Source: Deltaproteobacteria bacterium (GTDB lineage: Bacteria; Myxococcota_A; UBA9042; DTJE01; S145-11). Taken from it: DNA of 42,505 nucleotides. Positions 15,981 through 25,479 of the stretch are shown here, piece by piece. Numbering within the stretch: the first letter of the stretch is position 1; each line of letters begins with the position of its first letter. The stretch is taken from contig WGCQ01000248.1 in assembly GCA_015493765.1 (NCBI GenBank), positions 1 through 42,505 on the forward strand, given 5' to 3'. The notes beneath the pieces were generated by a model. That model was not told the origin of the DNA. It made no database searches and worked only from the letters and a program-made list of their open reading frames with translations. The position numbers were made by a program, and so were the translations under genes.

Positions 15981-17045
15981 ATGTTCGATAGTATATCCGT
16001 TTTGGCAGGGGACCGGGCCTTTGAAATCATAAAGGACGAGGGACTGGACCTGGCCAGGGTAAAAGTGTTTGCCGGGGCATCCGGTGCGGCAAAATTTCTA
16101 ATACTTACAGGTATCGACCGTGTGCTGATGCCATTACTGAAACACAGGAAAGACCCTTTACACCTCATCGGCAGTTCAATCGGGGCATTTCGGATGGCGG
16201 CCTATGCCCACAAGGAGCCCATAAAGGCAATAAATACCATGGAATACGGCTATATCCACCAGTTTTATCCATCCAAACGACCGGGCAAAGACGCCATTAC
16301 GGATAAATCCATAGAGATTATGAATTCCTATATCAAGGACGGAGATATTGACTATATTTTGAACAATCCGGACATGACAATTTCTTTTCTGGCTGCCAAA
16401 TCCAGGCACCTCGCAAAATCTGAAAACAACATCATGCAAACACTTAATCTTGCTGTCGCAGCCACTGCAAATTACATTAACAGGAGGTATCTGGGTTACT
16501 TTTTCGAAAGGGCAGTGTTCAGTTCCGTCAATGACATAAACTTCCGGTTCAGCGATACATTCAGAACACACAGGTACTTGCTAACCAAGGAAAATTTCAA
16601 AAAGGCCCTCATGGCATCCGGTTCCATTCCCGTTATGATGCGTGGTGTCCCGGATATCGCTGGTGCGCCCGGGATGTTCAGGGACGGAGGGATGATCGAT
16701 TATCACCTGGATATACCATTCCTGGATGACCGGGACAGGGACCGGCTGGTGTTGTTTCCACATTTTTACGAATACGTAATCCCAGGCTGGCTCGACAAAT
16801 ATACGAACAGGAGGGCGCGGGTCGAGAACCTCAAAAACACCGTGATAATCGCTCCATCAAGGGATTTTGTACATTCACTGCCGTATCACAAGATACCTGA
16901 CCGAAAGGATTTCAACAGGCTTTCGGATGAGGAAAGGGTACGGTATTGGAACACGGTGGTGAATAAAAACCATCAATTGGGTGATGAACTGCACGAGGCA
17001 ATCGAATCGGGCAGGATCAGGAAAATCGTCAAGAAAATTCAGTAA
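15981..17045 (+). CDS. Patatin-like phospholipase family protein
   Basis: GASGAAKF oxyanion-like segment, GSSIGAF (GxSxG), FRDGGMIDYH (DGG) motif. Confidence 0.78.
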   Translation: MFDSISVLAGDRAFEIIKDEGLDLARVKVFAGASGAAKFLILTGIDRVLMPLLKHRKDPLHLIGSSIGAFRMAAYAHKEPIKAINTMEYGYIHQFYPSKRPGKDAITDKSIEIMNSYIKDGDIDYILNNPDMTISFLAAKSRHLAKSENNIMQTLNLAVAATANYINRRYLGYFFERAVFSSVNDINFRFSDTFRTHRYLLTKENFKKALMASGSIPVMMRGVPDIAGAPGMFRDGGMIDYHLDIPFLDDRDRDRLVLFPHFYEYVIPGWLDKYTNRRARVENLKNTVIIAPSRDFVHSLPYHKIPDRKDFNRLSDEERVRYWNTVVNKNHQLGDELHEAIESGRIRKIVKKIQ

Positions 17046-17150
17046 ACGACAAGGGACAAGAATACATGTAATGCCTGGCGGCCTTTTTGTGTGCTTCAAC
17101 CGCCATACGTGTATTTGGACAAGTATCCATAAATTTGGAATAATACCACT

Positions 17151-19170
17151 GTGTCCAGAAACCTTTACAGATACAAACAAGTAGTATTCATAATTCTTTT
17201 CCTTGTAGCGTTTTTTTTTGTGGACCAGATTTGTGGCGTTTTCAAACCACACTGGGAGACCGCGCCTCGTGTGTGACGAGATGTCACCTCTTGCATCAGG
17301 CCAATGGGGCCCCTGCATGGGAAACGGATTGAAATGTGGCACTTGGGGGATGTTTATAACATTTGATTGCCCCAACGGGAAGGTCAGTATCCACGTGAAT
17401 ACCCTGGGACAGGTAGATGTATCGAAAGGTAAAATAGACCCTGTTGGACGAAGGCGCTTGCTGGGAGATGTCAGGACCTTCATTAAAGGTACTTTTGAAC
17501 GCCTGGATCAGGGTAAAACCCCGCTTGTAAAAGCGCCATTGTATATAAACGGCCGCAAGATCCTGGCCACGGTTGTCCATCGGATTGCTAAATCCCGCAG
17601 GCTTGCCGTGGTATGGGGACTCGGGATATTGTTGCTTTTACTCTATATGTCCTTTGGCGCCGGTATATTTGGCTTCGGGGAGTGGCGTCGTCCTGACATC
17701 CATGTGGTGTGGGTATTGTCATTGGCCTTGCTTTTAAGGGTGTTACTGGCCCCCTGGCAAATCCACGACCTGTCTTTGTACGTACCGCAATACAACGCTC
17801 AAATTGCAACGATCTTTAAAGATAGCACGTCCTCATGGTACAGGCTTTTGCAGTCCCTCTTCGTATCCCTGGCAGGTCCGTCCGATAAGGCCTGGTTTTT
17901 ATTTAATGCCCTGGTGTCAGGCCTTACGATCCCGGCCTTCTACCTGGTCATCCGCAATCTTACCGAATCGCGTATAGTGGCCCTGGCCGCGAGCATTCTG
18001 CTAACAGTACAACCCGACGTAATAAGATATGCCCCCACGGATTGTCACCATAACCTGCTGTTGTTTAACCTGTTTTGGGGTATGGCATTGTTGCAATCCT
18101 ACCGTGTAAAAGGTCTCGTTGCCGGTATTATCCTGTTAGGCTTTGCAGCCTTCCTTCGTCCTGAAGGTATTGTGTTCGTACTGGCCGCCTTGCTGGTAAT
18201 GGATCGCAGGTTAATAACAAGTATCAAGGCGCACCCGTGGGTTTTGACATCTTTTGCATTCCTGCTGCTGTTCATTCCCCTGGGTTTGTTTTCCGAAACA
18301 TCCAAGGTGGAATATTTCCTGGCAAATTGGCATAGACATTTTAACTGGTCGTCTTTTTTTATGACCAACTTTGCCACCAGGCTGTTAATGGTGGTCCTGC
18401 CCTTGAGGGATACATACCTTCCTGTCTGGAGATTTTCGCTCAGTGGATTGCTTATGAGGATACTTATCGGCTTTGGATTGTTTGCAGCGGTCCCAACCTT
18501 GCGTTCTTCTGCAAGGCGTCTGTTTATGGCCGGGCTGATGGCAGCCGCTCCGGTGTATCTGTTGTGTGAGCCTTATATTGCCATCTATGCGGGGGACAAC
18601 CTTCCGGCCATCACGTTTATGACCGGAGTGGCCGGGATCGGATTGTACGATATATCCCGGCGCCTCAAGCCAGTGTCGCGGCCTTTGGTAGTGTTGTTTG
18701 CATTACTTGCAGGGGTGTTGATGATTTCGGAAAATCTGGGTTGGATCAGGAAACACCTGTGTTTTCAGACGGAGTATTCGATTTTGGTTTCCCACCGGGG
18801 TCTATTCCGGGGGCATTGTGTATTGTTGACATGGGACAAGCAGGATCAGGACCTGGGACTGTATAGTTATCCAGACCTTGACGGCTGCAGGGTGATGAAT
18901 TGTTACGGCAGGTCTTGCAAAATCCCCGAACCATCGACCATGTCCGTATTTTACTTTCGCGACACCAGTTGCCTGATTCGCAGGGCCGGGGTTTTCCCAT
19001 CAAAAAATACGCCTGATGTACGCGGGCCTGTTCCGGCATGTGCCATATTTGAACGGCACATGGTACTGAAGCCCGTGGATGTACGCCAGGTTGGCATTGA
19101 CCTGAACCGCTATGTGATACCTCGAAGCGGTAAAATAGGTCTGTTCAGGGTCACTGACCTGAGGCACTAA
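17151..19170 (+). CDS. Multi-pass membrane glycosyltransferase-like protein (GT39/ArnT-like); apparent frameshift near 17270
   Basis: ORF 17218-19170 with many TM segments; an overlapping frame from GTG 17151 supplies an N-terminal TM (VSRNLYRYKQVVFIILFLVAFFFVDQICGVFKPHWETAPRV) and stops at GTGTGTGA. Confidence 0.6.
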
Positions 19171-19214
19171 GCGTTCACTTGACCCGATCTCCACCGTTGT
19201 CAATGTTATATGGC

Positions 19215-20048
19215 TCATAATCCGCACGCGGAACCACAGTTATCCTGATAGCAATTCTGGATGTCTTGTATCCCATTGACAGCAGACTGGTATTGCTGGA
19301 CACATTGTTTTAAGCAGTCCTGATCATCTTTGCAGTCCTCGATGCATAGTAGCAATTTTACGCATTCCAGGTTCTTATAGCAGGCGGCCAACGGGTTATA
19401 ACACTTATTAGTGATACATTCGGAACAAGGATCGGGCTTAGAGTTTTTACAAGGAATTGTACAATATCTGTCCACACACAGTTGCAAGAGCATGAAATCG
19501 CCAGCACTATCCAGGTTTTCTTTCATACAATCATTATTGCAGGATGTCTCATTAGGCGGGCAATTCCGGACACACATCGAAATCTCGGTGCATCCGGGGT
19601 CAGGCTGGCACGCACGTATCTCAGAGGGGCAGTTATCCGTTACGCAGGATTGGCAAACTTCGGTAGTTCCACCGTTGTCTATCCCGCTGTCGATGCCCAC
19701 GCCCAGGTCAAAAATCACGGCTGTATCACCGTCATTGCCCGTATCCACGCCCGGATCAGAAGTCACGGTGCTATCAGTACCAGGGTCCGGGTCCACGCCC
19801 AGGTCAAAAATCTCGGTGCTATCAGCACCAGGGCCCGGGTCCACGCCCGGGTCAAAAATCACGGCTGTATCACCGTCACTGCCCGTATCCACGCTCATGT
19901 CCGCGTCTGTGTTCGTATCACCACCATTTTTATCCGTGCCAGCAAACGAATCCTTCTGACCTGGTGCGTTAACCACAAAAGTGCTGCATCCTGCTGTCAC
20001 CATAAGTATGAAGATACCCTCGACTATCAAAAGTATTGTTCGTTTCAC
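19215..20048 (-). CDS. Cys-rich lipoprotein with Asp/Pro/Gly tandem repeats
   Basis: Lipobox region MVTAGCS; 16-aa repeats (DPGVDxGxDGDTAVIF); C-term with many paired Cys. Confidence 0.85.
   Translation of the reverse strand: MKRTILLIVEGIFILMVTAGCSTFVVNAPGQKDSFAGTDKNGGDTNTDADMSVDTGSDGDTAVIFDPGVDPGPGADSTEIFDLGVDPDPGTDSTVTSDPGVDTGNDGDTAVIFDLGVGIDSGIDNGGTTEVCQSCVTDNCPSEIRACQPDPGCTEISMCVRNCPPNETSCNNDCMKENLDSAGDFMLLQLCVDRYCTIPCKNSKPDPCSECITNKCYNPLAACYKNLECVKLLLCIEDCKDDQDCLKQCVQQYQSAVNGIQDIQNCYQDNCGSACGL
19698..19889. repeat. Four 48-bp in-frame tandem repeats
   Basis: cacgcccaggtcaaaaatcacggctgtatcaccgtcattgcccgtatc and three variants in A-B-B-A order. Confidence 0.88.
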
Positions 20049-20070
20049 CCCTGCCTCCTTCTATTTTAAG

Positions 20071-20139
20071 GATAAGCCAGAATTGCCTGTTTTTGTCAAG
20101 TCCAGCCACAAAATCCCAAATTACCTGTCAAATTTGAGG
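20071..20139 (-). promoter_or_regulatory. Promoter-associated dyad copy 5 plus predicted promoter of lipoprotein gene
   Basis: Minus strand CCTCAAAT TTGACAGGT AATTTGGG (20139-20115), TTGACA (20099-20094), 17-nt spacer, CTTATC. Confidence 0.6.
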
Positions 20140-20178
20140 ACAAAGGTTGCAGAAAGTGGTTTAGATGCAAGTCGTTGA

Positions 20179-20227
20179 ACCAATTTGAGCGCAGGCGTAC
20201 TATCGGTACGTTGAGCCTCAAATTGGT
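20179..20227. repeat. Nested inverted repeat between divergent promoters
   Basis: ACCAATTTGAG ... CGTAC TATCG GTACG ... CTCAAATTGGT. Confidence 0.75.
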
Positions 20228-20267
20228 GAAAACGGCGAAGCAGATGGGCCGCTTGCTGCAACCGACT

Positions 20268-20335
20268 CCCGAATTTAGTCAGGTAATTTGGGAAAAACCC
20301 AAATTCGTTGACTTATCCGGTGTTTTTGTTAAATT
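20268..20335 (+). promoter_or_regulatory. Promoter-associated dyad copy 6 plus ileS promoter
   Basis: CCCGAATT TAGTCAGGT AATTTGGG (20268-20292), TTGACT (20308-20313), 16-nt spacer, TAAATT (20330-20335). Confidence 0.7.
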
Positions 20336-20353
20336 GTTGCGGGTTTTATACCC

Positions 20354-23155
20354 ATGACAAAACGAGGAGGCATTGTGGGTACCACGAATTACAAGGATAC
20401 GCTGAAACTGCCGAAAACCGCATTCCCGATGAAGGCCAACCTGCCCAAACGTGAGCCTGACATGCTGCGTTGGTGGGAAGAACACGACATCTACCACAAA
20501 ATGGTGGAGCACCGTGACGGGGCGCCGCGTTATATCATGCACGACGGTCCGCCCTATGCAAACGGACACATACACCACGGCCATATCCTGAACAAGGTGC
20601 TCAAGGACATCGTGGTGAAATACAAAAACATGTCCGGTTTCAGTGCGCCCTTCGTGCCTGGCTGGGACTGCCATGGCCTGCCCATCGAGCGGACCGTGGA
20701 GGACAACCTGTCCAAGGCCGGTGTACATGCCACGCCTCAACAATTACGCAAAAAGTGCAGGACCTTCGCCGCGGAGTTCGTCGGCATACAGAAAGAGGAA
20801 TTCAAGCGCCTGGGCGTGCTGGCGGACTGGGACGACCCGTATTTGACCATGAATTATCACTACGAGGCCCGAATAGCACGCGAATTCGGCACCTTTGTGG
20901 CAAAGGACCTGGTTTACCAGGGGCAAAAACCCGTGTACTGGTGTCCTGTGTGCAAGACCGCCCTGGCCGAGGCCGAGGTCGAATACAAGGACGTGAAGAG
21001 CCCGTCGATCTACGTAAAATTTCCGTTCACCCGGGACGTGTACGAACGTTTTCCCAAACTAAAGGGCAAAAACGGGTTCGTGGTGATATGGACAACCACT
21101 CCGTGGACCCTGCCGTCAAACCTGGCTATCAGTCTGCACCCGGACTTTACCTACGTGGCCGAGCAAGTGGGTGACGAGGTGTTGATCCTGGCCGAGGACC
21201 TGACCGCCGGTTTCCACCAGGCAACTGGCGTGCCAACGGGCGAGGTGTTGATGCGGGCAAAGGGCAAGGAATTCGAGGGCCTGCATTGCCGCCACCCGTT
21301 TCTGGACCAGGATTCCCTGTTGATCGTGGGCGAACATGTAACCCTGGATGCGGGCACGGGCTGTGTGCATACGGCCCCGGGTCACGGCCAGGAGGACTAC
21401 GAGGTGGGCATCAGGTACGGACTTAAGCCCTACGCACCCGTGGACGAGGAAGGCCGGTTTACCAGGGACGTGCCCATGTTCGAGGGCAGGTTCGTATTCG
21501 ATTGTGACAAGGACGTGATCGCCCTGCTAAAGGAACGGGACATGTTGATCAAGGCCTCCCAGGTGGAACACTCGTATCCCCATTGTTGGCGCAGCCACGA
21601 CCCGGTAATTTTCAGGGCAACGCCGCAGTGGTTCATCGGCGTGGACCGCAAGAACCTGCGCCAGGACGCCATTTCCGCGATCCAGGACGTAAAATTCATA
21701 CCGCCGCAGGGCAAGACCAGGCTCACCGCCATGCTGGAGGGCCGGCCTGACTGGTGCATATCCCGCCAGCGCCACTGGGGCGTGCCAATCATTGCATTCA
21801 AGTGCAAGACGTGCGGACACACGCTGCTGGATGCGTCAGTCGTGGCACACGTGGCCGATATATTCGAGGAACACAGCGCGGATGCCTGGTTCGAGATGTC
21901 CGAGGCCGAACTGCTGCCTGCGGGCACGAAGTGTCCCGAGTGCGGTGGCACGGCCTTTGAAAAGGACTCGGCGATCCTGGATGTCTGGTTTGATTCCGGG
22001 GTCAGCCATGCAGCGGTGGTGAAGCGTCGCTACGGCGCGGATGCACGGGCCGATTTGTACCTGGAAGGCAGCGACCAGCACCGGGGATGGTTCCAGTCCA
22101 GCCTGCTGGCATCCGTAGGCGCCAGGGGCGAGGCCCCGTATAAATCCGTGGTCACGCATGGCTTCGTGGTGGATGGCGAGGGCAAGAAACTGTCCAAGAG
22201 CGCCAGGAATTTCGTGGCCCCGCAAAAGACGATTGACCGCCAGGGTGCCGAGATCTTCCGGCTGTGGGTGGCGGCGGAAAACTACAAGGAAGACATCCGT
22301 ATATCGGACCAGATCCTGCGCACACTGGTGGATTCATACAGGAAATTCCGCAACACGTTCAGGTTCATGCTGGGCAACCTGGGGGATTTTGACCCGTCCA
22401 GGGACATGGTGCCGGACGGGGAACTGCTGCCCGTGGACCGTTATGCGCTGGCGAATTTCGGCAGGCTTGTGCAGAGGGTGCTGGATGCATACGATGCGTT
22501 CGATTTGCACGTGATCTACCAGAACCTGGTGAATTATACATTCACCGAATTGTCGGCCTTCTACCTGGACATCACCAAGGACAGGTTGTATTGCGAGGCC
22601 GGTGCGTCGCCAAAGAGGCGCTCCGCCCAGACCGGCTTGTACAGGATCCTGCGCGGCATGCTGTTGATGCTGGCGCCTGTGCTATCGTTTACAGCGGAGG
22701 AGGCATACCAGCAAATGCCCAAACTGCCCGAGGCACCGGAAAGCATATTTTTGTGCGACATGGTGAGGCCGCAGGACTTCCCGGTGGACGAACAGTTGGA
22801 CTCAAAATTCGGGCTCCTGCGCGAGGTCAGGACAAGGGTGCTGGCCGTACTGGAACAGGCCCGTGGAGACGGACAAATCGGTCACCCGCTGGAGGCATCG
22901 ATCGCACTGAAGGCACGCAAGGGTTCCCCTTACCTGTCCGTGCTGCACGAATTCGGGGCGTTTCTGCCGGAGCTGTTCGTTGTGAGCGCCGTGACGGTTG
23001 AGGAATTCGATGGCCCGGATGCCTTTGACGTGGCATTCGCACATGCGCCTGGTGGCAAGTGCCAGCGGTGCTGGAATTATTCCACCACGGTAGGGTCAGA
23101 CCCCGATTTCCCTGATGTCTGTGCACGGTGTGCAGGCGTGTTGAGGCAGGAATGA
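20354..23155 (+). CDS. ileS: Isoleucyl-tRNA synthetase
   Basis: HDGPPYANGHIHHGH, DWDDPYLTM, KLSKSARNF (KMSKS-like), C-term CxxC ... CxxC zinc site. Confidence 0.97.
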   Translation: MTKRGGIVGTTNYKDTLKLPKTAFPMKANLPKREPDMLRWWEEHDIYHKMVEHRDGAPRYIMHDGPPYANGHIHHGHILNKVLKDIVVKYKNMSGFSAPFVPGWDCHGLPIERTVEDNLSKAGVHATPQQLRKKCRTFAAEFVGIQKEEFKRLGVLADWDDPYLTMNYHYEARIAREFGTFVAKDLVYQGQKPVYWCPVCKTALAEAEVEYKDVKSPSIYVKFPFTRDVYERFPKLKGKNGFVVIWTTTPWTLPSNLAISLHPDFTYVAEQVGDEVLILAEDLTAGFHQATGVPTGEVLMRAKGKEFEGLHCRHPFLDQDSLLIVGEHVTLDAGTGCVHTAPGHGQEDYEVGIRYGLKPYAPVDEEGRFTRDVPMFEGRFVFDCDKDVIALLKERDMLIKASQVEHSYPHCWRSHDPVIFRATPQWFIGVDRKNLRQDAISAIQDVKFIPPQGKTRLTAMLEGRPDWCISRQRHWGVPIIAFKCKTCGHTLLDASVVAHVADIFEEHSADAWFEMSEAELLPAGTKCPECGGTAFEKDSAILDVWFDSGVSHAAVVKRRYGADARADLYLEGSDQHRGWFQSSLLASVGARGEAPYKSVVTHGFVVDGEGKKLSKSARNFVAPQKTIDRQGAEIFRLWVAAENYKEDIRISDQILRTLVDSYRKFRNTFRFMLGNLGDFDPSRDMVPDGELLPVDRYALANFGRLVQRVLDAYDAFDLHVIYQNLVNYTFTELSAFYLDITKDRLYCEAGASPKRRSAQTGLYRILRGMLLMLAPVLSFTAEEAYQQMPKLPEAPESIFLCDMVRPQDFPVDEQLDSKFGLLREVRTRVLAVLEQARGDGQIGHPLEASIALKARKGSPYLSVLHEFGAFLPELFVVSAVTVEEFDGPDAFDVAFAHAPGGKCQRCWNYSTTVGSDPDFPDVCARCAGVLRQE

Positions 23156-24054
23156 AAAAATCCCTGGTTATTACAATCATCCTTTTGATGGGCGTGGTAT
23201 GGGCGGCCGCTGACCTGGCCAGCAAGCGGTGGGTCCAATTGCACCTGGCCACACCTGTCCACCTGTTGCCGGTCACTGCTGCGGATGGCGAGACCGTGTG
23301 CAAGGCCCTCCAGCACAAACTGGGTATAAAATCGTGCAGGGGCATGAATAACAGCATTTACCAGGTGGAAGGCCCCTTGAAACTGACTGCCACAACACCA
23401 CTGAAGCAGGTCCTGGTGGACCACCCGTTGCTGTTTGCGTGGTTAAAGGACAAGGGCTTTGCCGTGAGGCTGCGTACGTGGCAGGAAAAGGGCAAGGCCA
23501 GGGTCGATACGGTGGGCCAGGCACTCAAGGTCAGCCTGCACGGGCACGTAAAGGACATCAAAAAAGTACTGGAGCATGAAATCTACGGCATGCCCAGGGG
23601 CAAGGGCTCGGTAGTGCCGGGCAAGGTAATGGAAAAAGGCGACGTATATTTACTGGCGTCCAGGCGGATCGTGTTGATTCCGGGCTTGCTGGACCTATCA
23701 TACGTGGAAAACCCGGCCGGCGCGTGGGGAATACTGCACAATATCGCCCCATCGACCCGCAAATGGGTGTTTTACGTGTTTTCATTTATTGCGCTGCTGG
23801 TTATCATATACCTGATCGTGTTTCCACCTTCCCATTCCTGGTGGATCATCTTTGCCCTCGGTGGTATCCTGGGCGGCGCCATAGGCAACCTGGTTGACCG
23901 TATGTCCAGCGGCGCTGTGGTGGACTTCATCCACATGTTCTGGGGACGCTTCAACTGGCCTAACTATAACGTGGCCGACATAGGCATCACCGTGGGCCTG
24001 GTAATCCTGCTGATACACTCGTTTTTCGCCAAACCCACGCATCCGAAGTCATAG
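23152..24054 (+). CDS. lspA: Signal peptidase II with long insertion after TM1
   Basis: DLASKRWVQ, PGLLDLSYVENPAGAWGIL, GNLVDRMSSGAVVDFI, FNWPNYNVADIGIT; insertion of roughly 120-130 aa. Confidence 0.92.
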   Translation: MKKSLVITIILLMGVVWAAADLASKRWVQLHLATPVHLLPVTAADGETVCKALQHKLGIKSCRGMNNSIYQVEGPLKLTATTPLKQVLVDHPLLFAWLKDKGFAVRLRTWQEKGKARVDTVGQALKVSLHGHVKDIKKVLEHEIYGMPRGKGSVVPGKVMEKGDVYLLASRRIVLIPGLLDLSYVENPAGAWGILHNIAPSTRKWVFYVFSFIALLVIIYLIVFPPSHSWWIIFALGGILGGAIGNLVDRMSSGAVVDFIHMFWGRFNWPNYNVADIGITVGLVILLIHSFFAKPTHPKS

Positions 24055-24082
24055 GAAACGGCAAGGTAATTCGTGGCCACAT

Positions 24083-24694
24083 TCATGCAAGGCGCAGAAA
24101 CAGCAACAAAAGCCCCAGCAGGCCTATGGAACCCACAACCGTCAGCCCGAGGCGTGTCCACCTGACAGTGCCGTCCCTGGTGACGCTGTAAAAAAATCCC
24201 CACCCACTGAAAAACAACCATGACAAAAATGTCAGTACTGCGAGCAGCGAGAACCATGGATTTGGCTGGATATGATTACGCAACTGGGCCAGGTAGTGCT
24301 GTCGGGCCTGGGCATCCCCTTTCGACATAAGCGTTGCAATGTGCTGTTCGCACAGGGAAAGTATGCGCTTGTGAGGGGTGTAGAGGCTGCGGGATACCAG
24401 GATCGACGCCCGGATTTCACGAAACAGGGCCAGGGCCGAGGTCCTTTTCCCTTGGTGCAACAGGGTGTTGGCCGTCCGGTACAGCGCATCGATTGCACGT
24501 CCGTCAGCGCCGAACAGGGGAAAATACCAACGTGCCGCCCGAGTCAGGTGCATCACGGCCTGTGCCTGCCTGTGTTGCCTTTGCAGGCGCATACCCACGT
24601 GGTACTCGTGCCAGCCCTCGTAGAGGGTACGGGCCGAGGCAAAGGCCAAAAACAGGCCGAACAGGACGACCGCAAATGTAAGCCAGCGTCTCAC
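24083..24694 (-). CDS. Membrane-anchored hypothetical protein, possibly TPR-like
   Basis: N- and C-terminal hydrophobic segments flanking a helical region; stop/start overlap with ABC permease gene. Confidence 0.6.
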   Translation of the reverse strand: MRRWLTFAVVLFGLFLAFASARTLYEGWHEYHVGMRLQRQHRQAQAVMHLTRAARWYFPLFGADGRAIDALYRTANTLLHQGKRTSALALFREIRASILVSRSLYTPHKRILSLCEQHIATLMSKGDAQARQHYLAQLRNHIQPNPWFSLLAVLTFLSWLFFSGWGFFYSVTRDGTVRWTRLGLTVVGSIGLLGLLLLFLRLA

Positions 24695-25479
24695 AGGAAC
24701 TGCCTGCGTTCAAACAGGATCATACCCAGGGCCACGAACAGCACGCACCATGCAAGCGCGTAACCCGTTGCTGACAACACGTACTGCGCAGGTATGTTAA
24801 TGCCCAGCAGCAACTGCCGGCTGACGTGAAACACGGAAAAGTCGGGAAACGCAGCCAGGGTGGCCTTGGCAATAAGTTTTGTTGCCGGGTAGTGCTGAAA
24901 AAATCCCTTTGGTGACGACAGCAGGTCACTGAGGATGTACTGAATCCGGCCGATGACCAGGATTGACAGGGCAAAGATCCCGGAAATTATCGGTGTGGCG
25001 AAGGTGGAAAAAAACAGGGCCACAGCCAGTACCACCATGACCTCCAGCAGCACGAGGTAGGAGGCCTTTACCAGTTCGATGTTGATAGTCACACCCCTGG
25101 TATGCAGCACGCCAAACCACACGGCAATAAATATCAGGGCCGACATCAGGATCACACTGGCCAGGCCGATGAATTTACCCGCAACGATCTCGGAGCGTCG
25201 CACCGGTTTGGGGACAACCAGGTAAAAGGTCTTGCGGTCCACCTCCTTGTGTATGAGTATCACGCCCAGGACCACGGCAATCAGGTTCGATGCCAGGGAC
25301 AGGGAAAACAGGCCGAAGTCAATCAAAACCCTGATACGCTGGTCCTCGATGGACAACTGGGATATGGCCAGTGAACTAACGATGAACAACACGGCTATGA
25401 TCGCCATGGCAACAAAGGCCTTGTTACGGGAGGCCTCAATAAACGTATTGACCACCACGGCCCATATTCGTCTAATCAT
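24691..25479 (-). CDS. ABC-2 type transporter permease
   Basis: Six-TM permease profile; downstream of its ATPase. Confidence 0.85.
   Translation of the reverse strand: MIRRIWAVVVNTFIEASRNKAFVAMAIIAVLFIVSSLAISQLSIEDQRIRVLIDFGLFSLSLASNLIAVVLGVILIHKEVDRKTFYLVVPKPVRRSEIVAGKFIGLASVILMSALIFIAVWFGVLHTRGVTINIELVKASYLVLLEVMVVLAVALFFSTFATPIISGIFALSILVIGRIQYILSDLLSSPKGFFQHYPATKLIAKATLAAFPDFSVFHVSRQLLLGINIPAQYVLSATGYALAWCVLFVALGMILFERRQFL

Noticed and set aside
24058-24082. aaggtaattcgtgg as another copy of the promoter dyad
   Set aside because: Located between convergent genes and lacks the TAGTC/TTGAC centre and the arms.
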